DNA from: Oceanospirillaceae bacterium
GTDB taxonomy: Bacteria > Pseudomonadota > Gammaproteobacteria > Pseudomonadales > Balneatricaceae
Reading direction: 5' to 3'
NCBI GenBank assembly: GCA_013373085.1
Contig: JABXIM010000067.1
Coordinates: 1-40,543, forward strand
DNA: 40,543 bases
Part shown: positions 26,864-35,860 of the stretch, one piece after another
How the letters are laid out: each line of letters opens with the position of its first letter
How positions within the stretch are numbered: the first letter of the stretch is position 1
The notes under the pieces: model-generated
Told to the model about the DNA's origin: nothing
What the model saw: only the letters and a program-made list of their open reading frames with translations
Databases searched by the model: none
Translations under genes and position numbers: made by a program

Positions 26864-27324
26864 CGCGCACGAAACTCGAACAGGGCGTTGAGGTTGTCGC
26901 TGCCGGCCGTCTGAACCCGGGCCTGCCAGATCATTTCACCGGTGGAACAGACCGCCAGTTCTCCGACGCCTCGCCACAAGCCGGGTTCGCCCGGGACAGG
27001 CTGCAGCTGCAGCTGATTAATGCCCATATACATATCGCGTCCTTCCAACTGGATGTTGACGGTCGTGGTGTCCATGCCCTCGGTACGTACCCGGAACTCC
27101 AGCGGTTCAAGCGAGCGCACCTGTCGTGGCGCAAGTTCGAACTCCAGGCTGCGGACGCCATCGTTGACACGGCAGGGTCCGAGGGACAGGTCGCAGTTCT
27201 CGGGCTGCAGCCAGTTCGCGGCCTGGGGAGAGGTAAGCCAGCGGGGTAGCAGCCAGACGACGGCGACCAGTACCAGGATCAGCGCAGGAATCGCCAGCAG
27301 TTGCAGTGTTCGTTTCAGGGGCAT
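26860..27324 (-). CDS. Small membrane-anchored protein of a copper gene set, unknown function
   Basis: The 154-residue protein has one N-terminal membrane helix (LLAIPALILVLVAVVWLLP) and a ~125-residue periplasmic beta-rich domain with three Cys (ENCDLSLGPCRV and AVCSTGEM). Start at the ATG 27324, preceded by GAGGTG; the GTG at 27330 is less likely. The stop overlaps the Sco start, so the two are co-translated and probably work together. The domain has the look of small FixH/CtaG-like or immunoglobulin-like accessory proteins near oxidase assembly genes, but I cannot assign a family. Confidence 0.75.
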   Translation of the reverse strand: MPLKRTLQLLAIPALILVLVAVVWLLPRWLTSPQAANWLQPENCDLSLGPCRVNDGVRSLEFELAPRQVRSLEPLEFRVRTEGMDTTTVNIQLEGRDMYMGINQLQLQPVPGEPGLWRGVGELAVCSTGEMIWQARVQTAGSDNLNALFEFRAR

Positions 27325-27395
27325 GTCCACCTCGAGGCGACATTCTAATGCAGGGGCAGATCACGGTTAATGCGTCCAATTGTCGCACCGGGCTG

Positions 27396-28424
27396 TCAGC
27401 TAGGCGTTGCGGGAGCGTCTGCGGCGTCGCTGTCTCGCGCTTCGAGGCAGTCGAGCAACAGGCGCTCGATGTCATCCCAGTCCCGAGGCTCGCGGCTGAT
27501 GATCTCGAGCCGGGAGTCGCGGCGCCAGGCCAGTTTGTCGATACTGGCCTCATCGAGGGCCCGGTTGTAGAACAGCCATACATAGCCGATGCGAAAGGCC
27601 CCCTTGATGCGGACGGCGCCGTCGAGGCTGTTGAGGCAGACTTCGAGACGGTCGTAGTCGAAAACGTCGTCGCGATGAAACACCCAGCCACAACTGACGA
27701 AATCGCTGCCCTGGCCGATGCGTCGCACCGGTTTGCCCGGCTCCGGCAGCAGCAGGCTTTGGGCCGGAACCGTGCCGTCTTCGGCGTCGTGGCTGCCCGG
27801 GAACTGCGCGGCGAGCCTGTCATTGCGGACCAGGTCCAGCAGGCCGGCGTCGAAGCGGCCCTGATGGGCGTGGCCGGTCAGCTGCTTGGGCGGAAACAGG
27901 CCCGCAAGGCCTGCTTCCGCCCGCTCGACCTGTTCGCTGCTGCAGAGGTCGAGTTTGTTCAGCAGCACGATATCGGCAAGATTGAGCTGATCCTGAAAGG
28001 TTTCGTGCCGGAGTACCCGAGGGTCGTCCAGCAGGCGCGGGTCCAGCAGGCAGATCATGGCGCGAAGATCCAGTACTTCGCGAAAGCTGTCGCCCAGCAG
28101 GGTATCGATGATGCCTTCGGGATGGCCAAGGCCGGTAGGCTCGATGATAAGGCGGTCCGGTTTCGCGGTGCGGATCAGGTTTGCCAGACCGGCTCTGAGC
28201 ATCGGTCCCAGCGCGCAGCAGATGCAGCCGCCGGCGAGTTCCTTGATCTGTACGCCATTCCCATCCGTCATCGCGGCCTGGTCGACCCCGATCTGACCGA
28301 ACTCGTTGACCAGCACGGCCCAGCGTTCCGATTCAGGCTTCTGCTGTAGCAGGGCATTGATGGCGGTCGTTTTGCCGACGCCGAGAAACCCGGTGATGAT
28401 GTTGGTTGGTATTCGCTTCGCCAT
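27396..28424 (-). CDS. CobW/COG0523-family GTPase (metallochaperone)
   Basis: This 342-residue cytosolic GTPase has Walker A GFLGVGKTT (residues 12-20) and the metal-binding CxCC as GGCICC (Cys67, Cys69, Cys70). Next come IEPTGLGHPEGI and the guanine-specificity motif NKLD (LLNKLDLC). The C-terminal CobW_C domain contains GQGSDFVSCGWVFHRDDVFDYDRL. Members insert or allocate Zn or other metals. Which metal cannot be decided; genomic context (Sco, PCu(A)C) hints at copper or general metal economy. AGGAGA precedes the start, and the EamA gene ends three bases upstream, so they form an operon. No Zur box is recognised. Confidence 0.9.
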   Translation of the reverse strand: MAKRIPTNIITGFLGVGKTTAINALLQQKPESERWAVLVNEFGQIGVDQAAMTDGNGVQIKELAGGCICCALGPMLRAGLANLIRTAKPDRLIIEPTGLGHPEGIIDTLLGDSFREVLDLRAMICLLDPRLLDDPRVLRHETFQDQLNLADIVLLNKLDLCSSEQVERAEAGLAGLFPPKQLTGHAHQGRFDAGLLDLVRNDRLAAQFPGSHDAEDGTVPAQSLLLPEPGKPVRRIGQGSDFVSCGWVFHRDDVFDYDRLEVCLNSLDGAVRIKGAFRIGYVWLFYNRALDEASIDKLAWRRDSRLEIISREPRDWDDIERLLLDCLEARDSDAADAPATPS

Positions 28425-28427
28425 GGA

Positions 28428-29339
28428 TCAGGTCTCCTTTACTGTCTGCCCGGCGCTTCCCGGGGGCGATCGGCGCGACGGCAACTGGGCCAGCAACATG
28501 CCAGCCAGCATAAGCGCGCAGCCGAGCAGGGTGCGCAGGCCAAGTGTTTCGTGCAGCATCAGCCAGCCACCGAGCACGGCGAAAACCGCCTCGAGGCTCA
28601 TGATGATGGCGGCGTGCGCCGCCGGCGTGTTTTTCTGGGCATAGACCTGGAGGGTATAGGCGACGCCGACGGACAGCAGTCCGGCATAGGCGATCGGCTT
28701 CCAGGCCAGCGACAGGTTCTGGAGTGTCAGACTGTCGGACTCGAACAGCAGGGCGCAGCCGAAGCATAGCAGGGCGCAGACCCAGAACTGCACGATCGAC
28801 AGGCGCAGGCCGTCCACGGTCGGTGCCAGGCGACCGATGACGAGCACGTGCGCCGCCCAGAACCCGGCACCGGCAAGTTCCAGCAGGTCGCCGCGATTGA
28901 TCTTCATTGTCTCGTCAATGCTCAGCAGGTAGAGCCCGGCAACGGCCAGCGCGCTACCGGTCCAGACGCCCGAGTTTATGGCTTGCCCGAGCATCCAGGC
29001 GGCCAGCGGCACCAGAACGATGTAGAGGCCGGTAATGAATCCGGCGTTGCCCGCGGTGGTGTACTGCAGACCGACCTGTTGCAGCGAGGCGCCGCAGAAC
29101 AGCAGGGTGCCTGCAAGCAGGCCGCCGTGCAGCAACTGGCGTGGCTGAGCCTGACCGGCTCGTGCCCGGAATACCAGCGTCAGCGGCAGCAGTGACAAGG
29201 CGCCGAGCGCGAAGCGCGCGGCGTTGAAGCCGAACGGTCCCAGGTGGTCCATGCCAACCCGCTGAGCGACGAAGGCCAGCCCCCAGATGGCTGCGACCAG
29301 CAGCAGAATCAGGTTGGCTCTGAGGCGGTTTGCGGGCAT
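28428..29339 (-). CDS. EamA/DMT-family transporter
   Basis: The 303-residue integral membrane protein has ten hydrophobic segments arranged as two EamA repeats. It begins LRANLILLLVAAIWGLAFVAQRVGMDHLGPFGFNAARFALGAL, the classic start of the family, and the second half repeats the motif (AGAGFWAAHVLVIGRL ... AHAAIIMSLEAVFAVLGGWLMLHE). Substrate unknown; homologues export amino acids or other metabolites. The start at 29339 is chosen because GGAG lies six bases upstream; the ATG at 29351 is an alternative. It leads the minus-strand run with the CobW gene. Confidence 0.9.
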   Translation of the reverse strand: MPANRLRANLILLLVAAIWGLAFVAQRVGMDHLGPFGFNAARFALGALSLLPLTLVFRARAGQAQPRQLLHGGLLAGTLLFCGASLQQVGLQYTTAGNAGFITGLYIVLVPLAAWMLGQAINSGVWTGSALAVAGLYLLSIDETMKINRGDLLELAGAGFWAAHVLVIGRLAPTVDGLRLSIVQFWVCALLCFGCALLFESDSLTLQNLSLAWKPIAYAGLLSVGVAYTLQVYAQKNTPAAHAAIIMSLEAVFAVLGGWLMLHETLGLRTLLGCALMLAGMLLAQLPSRRSPPGSAGQTVKET

Positions 29340-29625
29340 ACGTGGCTCCATGGCACCCGGCTACGGCAATACCCGTTGCGCAGCAGGTGGGTTTTCGAAA
29401 AGAGGGCGTAAGGGTAAAGTGCCCGGACGACGCGGTAAATCAATATTTTTGATTGGTTTTTACCGGGAAATTTCGTTGTGCGGCTGCAAGATTGCACGGA
29501 AGCGCTTATAGTTTCAGAAACAACATAGGGATCCCGGCGACCGGGGGTGTTGTTGTCGGCCGTCATAGCCCCAGCCTGTCGCTGCAGACCGGTGTGGGGG
29601 GGAAGCCTGGGATTGGATGGTGTAG

Positions 29626-32268
29626 ATGACCGAGAGTATCAAGCCGCTACGTCTGCTGACCGCGCTGCTATCGTTGCTGATGCTGTTGTCGGTCCTGGGG
29701 TTTGGCTGGTTCAGCTGGCAAGAGGTTCGCCAGGACGTCACTCAGGAATTGCATCAGCAGAACAGTGACTTTATCGATCAGACAGAAGCCTTTTTTCGTC
29801 ATCAGGAGCAATTGCTGCTGTCGGTGATGCAGCCGCTGGTGCGTGATAACAAACTGCGTCGCTCCGAGCTGGAAATGGCGCTCGACAAGCTGACGACCGC
29901 AGTACCGGAACTGCAATCGCTGGGTATCCTTGACCGTCGTGGCGAAATGCTGCTGACGGTCGGTGCTGCGATACCGAAAAATGTCGCTTCCCTTTCGTCG
30001 GACGCCATTACCCAGGCTCGCTATACCGGACGTCTGAAGATTGGCTCCTTATACGCTTCCGACGATCTCAACTCTCCGCAGTTGCCGGCTTTTGTGGCGT
30101 TGCAGGACGATAACGGCAACCCGCTGGCCTTCGTTGTTGCGGGCTACAGCATCAACGGTGATCGCTCGATCTGGAGCACCGTGCGCAGTCCCGATGGCGC
30201 CGGGCTCTGGCTGCTTGGCGACGACGGCAGGGCCCGTTTCGCTCACCCCATGACCGGTGGCCTGCTACGCAATATCAGCCAGTGGAAACTGGATGCGCTG
30301 GCGCTCGATCAGCTGCTCGAGCGCGGAGCCTACGGTTCCAGCGGCGAGGTGTTCCCGCTGACGCTGGATGGTGAGCCGGTGCTGGTGCAGTCGCAGCTGT
30401 TGCCGCAATACCAGTTCGTTTCGGTCGCCTTCATGCCGCTGAACCGGCAGTTCTGGCTCTGGACCGGCAAGGTACAGTCGGTCGGGTTGCTGCTGGCGCT
30501 TTTTCTGCTGATATCGCTGCTGGTCTATCGCCTCGTCTGGCTCGCCAATTCACGACTCGAAAATGCCCGCCTGCTTGCCGAAGGTAATCTCTCCAAGCTG
30601 TCCCAGGCGATCGAGCAGAGCCAGGACAGCGTTGTCGTTACCGACAGCAGCTGGTGTATCGAGTATGCCAATCGCCGTTTCGAAGGCGACGTGAAGCAGG
30701 ACGAGTCCCGCCTCAAGGGTGTGCCGGTAACCAATTTCGCCCCCCATGACATGCTGCGCCAGGATCTTGTGCAGATCCAGAGCAAAGTAGCGGAAACCGG
30801 CAGCTGGTGCGGCGAGCGCCGCCGTGAGGGCACCGAACAGTGGTACGAGTTCTCGATTTCGGCGGTGGAGAGCCCGGAAACCGACCAGTCCAGCTTTATA
30901 CTGATCGCGCAGGATATCAGCGAGCGCAAGCACGCCGAGGCGCGTCTCTACCAGCAGGCCAACTTCGACTCGCTCACCGGACTGCCGAATCGTCGGCGAG
31001 CCAGCGAAGTCATCTCCGGTGCGGTGCACGACGCCTGGTCGAAGAAGGGACAGCTGGGGGTTCTCTATCTGGACCTCGACAACTTCAAGACCATCAATGA
31101 TACCTTCGGGCACCTGTTCGGTGACAAGGTGCTGATTCAGGTCGCCGACCGGCTGCAGAAGGTTGTCGATGACTATGGTCACCTGGCCCATATGAGCGGC
31201 GATGAATTCCTGATCCATTTCCCCTTCACCGAGGTGGCCGAGGTCGAGACGGTCGCCGCTAATATTCTGCGGGCCTTTCGGGAGCCGCTGCTGTTCCAGG
31301 GCAAGAACCTCAATATATCGACCAGCATCGGCATCGCGCGCTACCCGGTCGACAGTCCCGATGTCCAGGGGCTGATCCGTGACGCCGATATCGCGCTGTA
31401 CGAATCCAAGCGCCGCGGCCGGAACCGCTACACCTTCTTCGATGCGGAGCTCGACAAGCGCATGAAGCGCAAGCTGGAGATCGAGAACCAGCTGCCGAAT
31501 GCGCTCAAGAGCGGCGAACTCTACATGGTCTATCAGACCAAGAACCGGATCGGCAACGGCGAAGTGGTGGGCTTCGAGGCGCTGATGCGCATGAACTGCA
31601 AGGTGCTGGGCCAGGTCGGCCCGGACGAGTTCATCGAGGTCGCCGAGGAAACCGGTTTCATCGAGGCGATGGGGCGGTTCGCGCTGATGCGCGGCTGCGA
31701 GGACCTGGCACGTCTGCAGAAACTCAGCGGTAAGCCGCTGACAATGGCGATCAACATGTCGGTACGGCAGCTCGGCAGCGACGACATCATCGGGCACGTG
31801 CGTGAGGCGATCGAATACTCCGGCATCGATCCGACGACGCTGGAGCTGGAGATCACTGAAACGCTGCTGGCGGAGAACGTCGAGGTGATCATGCCGCGTC
31901 TGGACAAGCTGCGTGCCCTGGGGTTGTCGCTGACCATCGATGACTTCGGCACCGGCTATAGCTCGCTGGCATACCTGACGCGTTTCCCGGTATCGACACT
32001 GAAGATCGACAAATGCTTCGTCAACGATATGGCCACGAGCCACAACGATGCCACAGTGGCGCGCACGGTCATTCAGATGGCCCATGCGCTGGAGCTCAAG
32101 GTCGTGGCCGAAGGCATCGAGGACGAGGCCCAGTGGGGCATGCTGCGTCGGTTCGGCTGTGACATCGGCCAGGGCTACCTGTTCTCGCGCCCGATTCCGT
32201 TCGACGAAGTCTGCAATCTGCTGGAAACCACCGCCAATATCCCGCTGCTCGAACCGATCAAGCAATAG
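29626..32268 (+). CDS. Membrane-anchored PAS-GGDEF-EAL cyclic-di-GMP protein
   Basis: The protein has 880 residues. The architecture is: a membrane helix (residues ~8-30), a periplasmic Cache-like sensor of ~230 residues, a second membrane helix (SVGLLLALFLLISLLVYRLVWL, ~286-307), a PAS domain (AIEQSQDSVVVTDSSWCIEYANRRFE), GGDEF, then EAL. The GGDEF core is SGDEF (residues 524-528), compatible with diguanylate cyclase activity, but I see no RxxD inhibitory site before it. The EAL domain keeps EAL (651-653, FEALMRM), ELEITE, DDFGTGYSSLAYL and KVVAEGIED, so phosphodiesterase activity is expected. It is divergent from the EamA gene by 286 bp and convergent with nasA. Net effect on c-di-GMP, and hence on the adhesin-type surface proteins such as that at 2-1783, is unknown. 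Confidence 0.94.
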   Translation: MTESIKPLRLLTALLSLLMLLSVLGFGWFSWQEVRQDVTQELHQQNSDFIDQTEAFFRHQEQLLLSVMQPLVRDNKLRRSELEMALDKLTTAVPELQSLGILDRRGEMLLTVGAAIPKNVASLSSDAITQARYTGRLKIGSLYASDDLNSPQLPAFVALQDDNGNPLAFVVAGYSINGDRSIWSTVRSPDGAGLWLLGDDGRARFAHPMTGGLLRNISQWKLDALALDQLLERGAYGSSGEVFPLTLDGEPVLVQSQLLPQYQFVSVAFMPLNRQFWLWTGKVQSVGLLLALFLLISLLVYRLVWLANSRLENARLLAEGNLSKLSQAIEQSQDSVVVTDSSWCIEYANRRFEGDVKQDESRLKGVPVTNFAPHDMLRQDLVQIQSKVAETGSWCGERRREGTEQWYEFSISAVESPETDQSSFILIAQDISERKHAEARLYQQANFDSLTGLPNRRRASEVISGAVHDAWSKKGQLGVLYLDLDNFKTINDTFGHLFGDKVLIQVADRLQKVVDDYGHLAHMSGDEFLIHFPFTEVAEVETVAANILRAFREPLLFQGKNLNISTSIGIARYPVDSPDVQGLIRDADIALYESKRRGRNRYTFFDAELDKRMKRKLEIENQLPNALKSGELYMVYQTKNRIGNGEVVGFEALMRMNCKVLGQVGPDEFIEVAEETGFIEAMGRFALMRGCEDLARLQKLSGKPLTMAINMSVRQLGSDDIIGHVREAIEYSGIDPTTLELEITETLLAENVEVIMPRLDKLRALGLSLTIDDFGTGYSSLAYLTRFPVSTLKIDKCFVNDMATSHNDATVARTVIQMAHALELKVVAEGIEDEAQWGMLRRFGCDIGQGYLFSRPIPFDEVCNLLETTANIPLLEPIKQ

Positions 32269-32308
32269 TCGTCAGGCTGCCCTGGGCGACGCACACGGCG
32301 CCGCTCGC

Positions 32309-34954
32309 TCAGTCGCGGCGCTCGCCGATCAACGCTTTGAGCTCCGGGATGCAGGAACCGCAGTTGGTGCCGCAGCACAGCGCCTTGCCCAGCGTCTCGA
32401 CGCTGTCGATGCCGTCTGCCACGGCCTGGCGGATGCGCTTTTCCCCTACCTGGAAGCAGGAGCAGACGATGGCGCCCTGGTCGACGGCAGTGCCATTACA
32501 GGGGCGCCCCGCCAGCAGCCGGGCACGCTCCCCGGACTCCAGTGTCTTGCCCAGTTGCTCGCCGAGCCAGCCATGATGGGGCAGCTCACTTTCGCAGGCC
32601 GCGATGAAGACCCACTGCAGGCGGCCGTCGCGGAACGAAGCCGCGCGGTAGTGGCGACTGCGGCTGTCCAGCAGTTCGATGCGATCGTCGCCAGCCGGCA
32701 GCCAGGATTCGAGCCAGCCGCGCCAGTCGTCGACCGGCTCGAAACCCGCCAGTCGGTAGCGTTCACCCTGCGGCAGCGCTGCCCGGCTCCAGTAGTCGCA
32801 GGCCGGAGCGTCCAGGGCATCGAGGCTTAGCAACAGGCCCTGCCAGTGTTGGGTAATAGCCTGCAGCTGCACGGGGCTTTGCTTGGACTCGGGCTGACCC
32901 GATACCGGATCGGTGGCCGGTGCGACCAGGGTGTCGACGCAGCCCGCGCCGGTGTGGCGGTCGCTCCAGTGCATCGGTGCGAACAGGGAGCCGGGGCGCT
33001 GGCCGTCGGTGATGCGCGCGCGTCCCAGGTAGTGCTGTTCGCGGGCACTCAGGCGCACCAGGTCGCCGTCGGCAATATCATGGCGCGCGGCATCGTGCGG
33101 ATGGATTTCGACGTAGGGTTCGTCGCAGTGCTCCATCAGCCTGGGGCTGCGGGCCGTGCGGGTCATGGTATGCCACTGGTCGCGAATGCGGCCGGTATTG
33201 AGCACCAGCTGGTCCTCCCGGCAGGGGGTGGCCGGGGACCGTGCCTCGATCGGAACGAAGCGCGCGCGTCCGGAGGGGGTGAAGAAGCGACCGTCACTGA
33301 AAAGGCGGGCGGTACCTTCCGGGCTACGCTCGCTGACCGGCCACTGGATAGGTGCCAGCGCGTCGTACCGTGCCTCGTTCAGGTTCGCCAGCGCCGAGAT
33401 GTCGAAGTCGCGGGAACCGCCGTTGCGAAAACCGGACAGGGCGGCGTGCTCGCGGAAAATCTCCACCGGGTGACGGTAGTCGAAGGCGGCGCCGAAGCCC
33501 AGCCGGGCGGCGAAGTCGCAGAGTATTTGCCAGTCGTGACGGGCTTCGCCCGGCGGCGCGACCAGCGCGCGCTGGCGGGAGATGCGGCGCTCGGAGTTGG
33601 TCACGGTGCCGTTCTTCTCGGCCCAGGTGGTGGCCGGTAACAGCACGTCCGCCAGGCGGGTGGTATCGGTATCGGCGACGCAGTCACTGACCACGACCAG
33701 TTCGCAGCGCGCCAGCGCCTGCCGTACCCGGCCGGCATCGGGCAGGCTGACCGCGGGATTGGTGCCGATGATCCAGACCGCCTTCACTTCGCCTGTTTCG
33801 ATGGCTCGAAACAGGTCGACCGCTTTCAAACCCTCCGCCTGCGCCAAGTTCGGCGCCTGCCAGAAGGCGCGTACCGTATCCAGGTGATCGCTACTGGCAA
33901 AATCCATATGCGCCGCGAGCTGGTTGGCAAGTCCGCCGACCTCGCGCCCGCCCATGGCATTGGGCTGCCCGGTGATCGAGAAGGGGCTGGCGCCCGGCTT
34001 GCCGACGCGCCCGGTGGCGAGGTGACAGTTGATGATGGCGTTGGCCTTGTCGGTGCCGGACGAGGACTGGTTGATGCCCTGGGAGTACAGTGTCAGGCTG
34101 CGCTCCGTCGATGCGAAGCGCTGGTAGAACCATTCCAGTTCGGCAGGGGACAGTCCGCACAGTGCCGCGGTCGTCTCGATATCGGGGCACTGGACACGGG
34201 CGGCCGCCAAGGCTTCGTCGAAGCCGTCGCAGTACGCGTCGATATAGGATCGGTCCAGGGCGTCGTTGTCCGCCAGATAGGACAGCAACCCGTTGAACAG
34301 ATAGCCGTCGCTGCCCGGCGCCAGCGCCAGGTGGCGGTCGGCGAGATCGCAGGTGGCGGTGCGGCGCGGATCCAGCACCAGCACCTGCATTTCGGGTCGG
34401 CGCTCCTTGGCGCGTGCCAGGCGCTGGTAGAGGATCGGGTGCGCCCAGGCGGCGTTCGAGCCGACCAGAACCACCAGGTCGGCCAGATCGAGATCCTCGT
34501 AGCAGGCCGGTACGCTGTCGCTGCCGAAGGCGCGTTTCTGGGCCGCAACCGCCGACGACATGCAGAGGCGCGAGTTGGTATCGACGTTGGCGCTGCCGAT
34601 AAAGCCCTTCATCAGTTTGTTGGCGACGTAATAGTCCTCGGTCAGTATCTGACCGGACAGGTAGAAGGCGACCGAGTTGGGGCCGTGCGCTTCGATCAGC
34701 CGGGAAAACCGGCTCGCGACTTCGTCCAGGGCCCTGTCCCAGGACACCCGCTCGCCGTGCATGCGGGGGTACAGCAGGCGTCCCTCGAGACCGGTGGTCT
34801 CGTGTAGTGCGGATCCCTTGACGCAGAGCCGGCCCTCATTGGCCGGATGATGTTTGTCGCCGCTGACGGCGATCAGACGGTCGTTATCGACCGTTGCTTC
34901 GACACCGCAGCCGACGCCGCAGTAGGGGCAGGTGGTCTCAGTGGTTCGGTTCAT
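32309..34954 (-). CDS. nasA: Assimilatory nitrate reductase, catalytic subunit (NasA type)
   Basis: The 881-residue cytosolic molybdopterin enzyme reduces nitrate to nitrite. The N-terminal [4Fe-4S] site is C9-PY-C12-GVG-C16 with Cys43 (GRLCVKGSAL). Molybdopterin-guanine dinucleotide regions follow, such as SGQILTEDYYVANKLMKG, the NasA/NapA-type Cys in NSRLCMSSAVAA that ligates Mo, GRVGKPGASPFSITGQPNAMGGREVGG and LVLNTGRIRDQWHTMTRT. The last ~55 residues form an extra BFD-like [2Fe-2S] domain (IVCSCFQVGEKRIRQAV ... CCGTNCGSC), as in Klebsiella- and Pseudomonas-type NasA. It has no Tat signal, as expected for the assimilatory form. It is 1.05 kb downstream of nirD, with its own sigma-54-type promoter and attenuator, and is convergent with the GGDEF-EAL gene. 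Confidence 0.95.
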   Translation of the reverse strand: MNRTTETTCPYCGVGCGVEATVDNDRLIAVSGDKHHPANEGRLCVKGSALHETTGLEGRLLYPRMHGERVSWDRALDEVASRFSRLIEAHGPNSVAFYLSGQILTEDYYVANKLMKGFIGSANVDTNSRLCMSSAVAAQKRAFGSDSVPACYEDLDLADLVVLVGSNAAWAHPILYQRLARAKERRPEMQVLVLDPRRTATCDLADRHLALAPGSDGYLFNGLLSYLADNDALDRSYIDAYCDGFDEALAAARVQCPDIETTAALCGLSPAELEWFYQRFASTERSLTLYSQGINQSSSGTDKANAIINCHLATGRVGKPGASPFSITGQPNAMGGREVGGLANQLAAHMDFASSDHLDTVRAFWQAPNLAQAEGLKAVDLFRAIETGEVKAVWIIGTNPAVSLPDAGRVRQALARCELVVVSDCVADTDTTRLADVLLPATTWAEKNGTVTNSERRISRQRALVAPPGEARHDWQILCDFAARLGFGAAFDYRHPVEIFREHAALSGFRNGGSRDFDISALANLNEARYDALAPIQWPVSERSPEGTARLFSDGRFFTPSGRARFVPIEARSPATPCREDQLVLNTGRIRDQWHTMTRTARSPRLMEHCDEPYVEIHPHDAARHDIADGDLVRLSAREQHYLGRARITDGQRPGSLFAPMHWSDRHTGAGCVDTLVAPATDPVSGQPESKQSPVQLQAITQHWQGLLLSLDALDAPACDYWSRAALPQGERYRLAGFEPVDDWRGWLESWLPAGDDRIELLDSRSRHYRAASFRDGRLQWVFIAACESELPHHGWLGEQLGKTLESGERARLLAGRPCNGTAVDQGAIVCSCFQVGEKRIRQAVADGIDSVETLGKALCCGTNCGSCIPELKALIGERRD

Positions 34955-35078
34955 ACCTGTCGCTATCCGTTACTTTTTGAACTGTTGCGACACAGGGGTC
35001 GGGCCCGGAGGTGTTGGCAGCGGCGCCAAAGGTGGCGTTCGCGCTTCCTGCGTTCAGCGGAAACGATAGTCCAGGTGC

Positions 35079-35130
35079 AAAAAAAAAACGCCATCTCCCG
35101 CCTGGTGGCAGGAGATGGCGCCATTGCCAA
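35079..35130 (-). terminator. nasA leader attenuator 1
   Basis: On the minus strand CGCCATCTCC pairs with GGAGATGGCG (35111-35120 with 35089-35098), extended by an inner stem around ACCA and followed by ten T. The motif TTGGCAATGGCGCC (35117-35130) overlaps the 5' arm. It lies 124 bp before the nasA start and downstream of a sigma-54 promoter, so it is a conditional terminator in the leader. Confidence 0.8.
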
Positions 35131-35180
35131 CTTCCCCTTCGAGCCCAAACACGCTTGGTGTCTGTTAATGGATAAATTAA

Positions 35181-35196
35181 TGCGAGTATTGTGCCA
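35181..35196 (-). promoter_or_regulatory. Sigma-54 (-24/-12) promoter of nasA
   Basis: TGGCACAATACTCGCA on the minus strand has GG and GC exactly 12 bases apart, and 14 of the consensus positions TGGCAC-N5-TTGCA fit, except one T. It is about 60 bp upstream of attenuator 1, with an NtrC-like site ~110 bp further up. Confidence 0.7.
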
Positions 35197-35303
35197 ATGT
35201 GCATAATCGCTAGCCAGGGCCCGCTCCCGGGGAGCCGCAGCCGGGTTTTGTCGTTAAAAACAGCAGGTGCGATGGTTCTTTTCGGGTGCGCCGACGGCTT
35301 ATG

Positions 35304-35320
35304 TGCACTTGGATGGGGCG
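35304..35320. promoter_or_regulatory. NtrC-like binding site upstream of nasA
   Basis: TGCACTTGGATGGGGCG matches 10 of the 14 defined bases of the consensus TGCACC-N5-GGTGCA (17-bp form). It stands ~110 bp upstream of a sigma-54 promoter, a normal enhancer distance. Confidence 0.45.
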
Positions 35321-35340
35321 TTTTCTGTGCTCCACAGGAT

Positions 35341-35385
35341 GACCGCCAGGGATGGCGGAAATCCTGGAGTCGCAGGAGCAGCTCC
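35341..35385 (-). repeat. CGCTCCTGCG / CCGCCATCCCTGGCGG dispersed repeat, copy B
   Basis: The reverse complement carries TGCTCCTGCG, then AGGATTTCCGCCATCCCTGG and CGGTC, matching copy A (2204-2250) with a few changes. A further CGCTCCTGCGCATCC copy lies at 35410-35424. Confidence 0.65.
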
Positions 35386-35457
35386 CAGGGACATACGTCC
35401 ATGTATCGCCGCTCCTGCGCATCCCTGCGCCCGCGGCATACCGTATATCCTATACAT

Positions 35458-35545
35458 AAAAAAACGCCACCTTCCGCCGAATGGTAGAAGGTGGCGCCAT
35501 TGCCAAAACTGTCCCCTGGGTGCCGGTTGGTGATCCCTGTCCGGC
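35458..35545 (-). terminator. nasA leader attenuator 2
   Basis: On the minus strand CGCCACCTTC pairs with GAAGGTGGCG (35487-35496 with 35465-35474), followed by seven T. The shared TTGGCAATGGCGCC motif is at 35493-35506. A possible first hairpin GCCGG/CCGGC (35541-35545 with 35522-35526) lies upstream. No sigma-54 promoter is seen directly before it. Confidence 0.7.
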
Positions 35546-35754
35546 CTTTTATTTTATTGCCCGCCTTTACTCCGGCACGGAGCTGGCGGTTGGGTCGGCC
35601 GTTCTCGAACGGCCCGGTTGCGATCTGGTGCTGTCTGCCGGCGCTTTTTTGTTTGCTCGGTATTTCTTGGCCGGTCGTTTCGCATCTCAGTGCGGCTGCG
35701 CCAGATCGCAAAAATTCTGTCAGCCCTTAGGGCCGGGTGGGTTGGAACCAGGTT

Positions 35755-35845
35755 AAAAAATACGCCATTCCCGCCACGTGACCGACGGGAATGGCGCCAT
35801 TGCCAACTTCCCCTTGAAATCCGCCGCTGCTAAGGGGCGGATTTC
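35755..35845 (-). terminator. nasA leader attenuator 3 with upstream hairpin
   Basis: On the minus strand a first hairpin, GAAATCCGCC with GGCGGATTTC (35836-35845 with 35816-35825), is followed by TTGGCAATGGCGCC (35793-35806). A terminator stem CGCCATTCCC/GGGAATGGCG (35787-35796 with 35763-35772) and TATTTTTT end it. This two-hairpin layout is that of ANTAR-type (NasR/NasT) leaders, although I cannot confirm the A1/G4 hexaloop consensus. Confidence 0.75.
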
Positions 35846-35860
35846 ATACACTGGAAGTAA

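Noticed and set aside
30550-32265. 571-codon minus-strand frame opposite the GGDEF-EAL gene
   Set aside because: Antisense shadow; the plus-strand product has complete GGDEF and EAL motifs.
34938-35711. 257-codon minus-strand frame upstream of nasA
   Set aside because: It runs through two attenuators, a sigma-54 promoter and a dispersed repeat, and its sequence matches no protein family.
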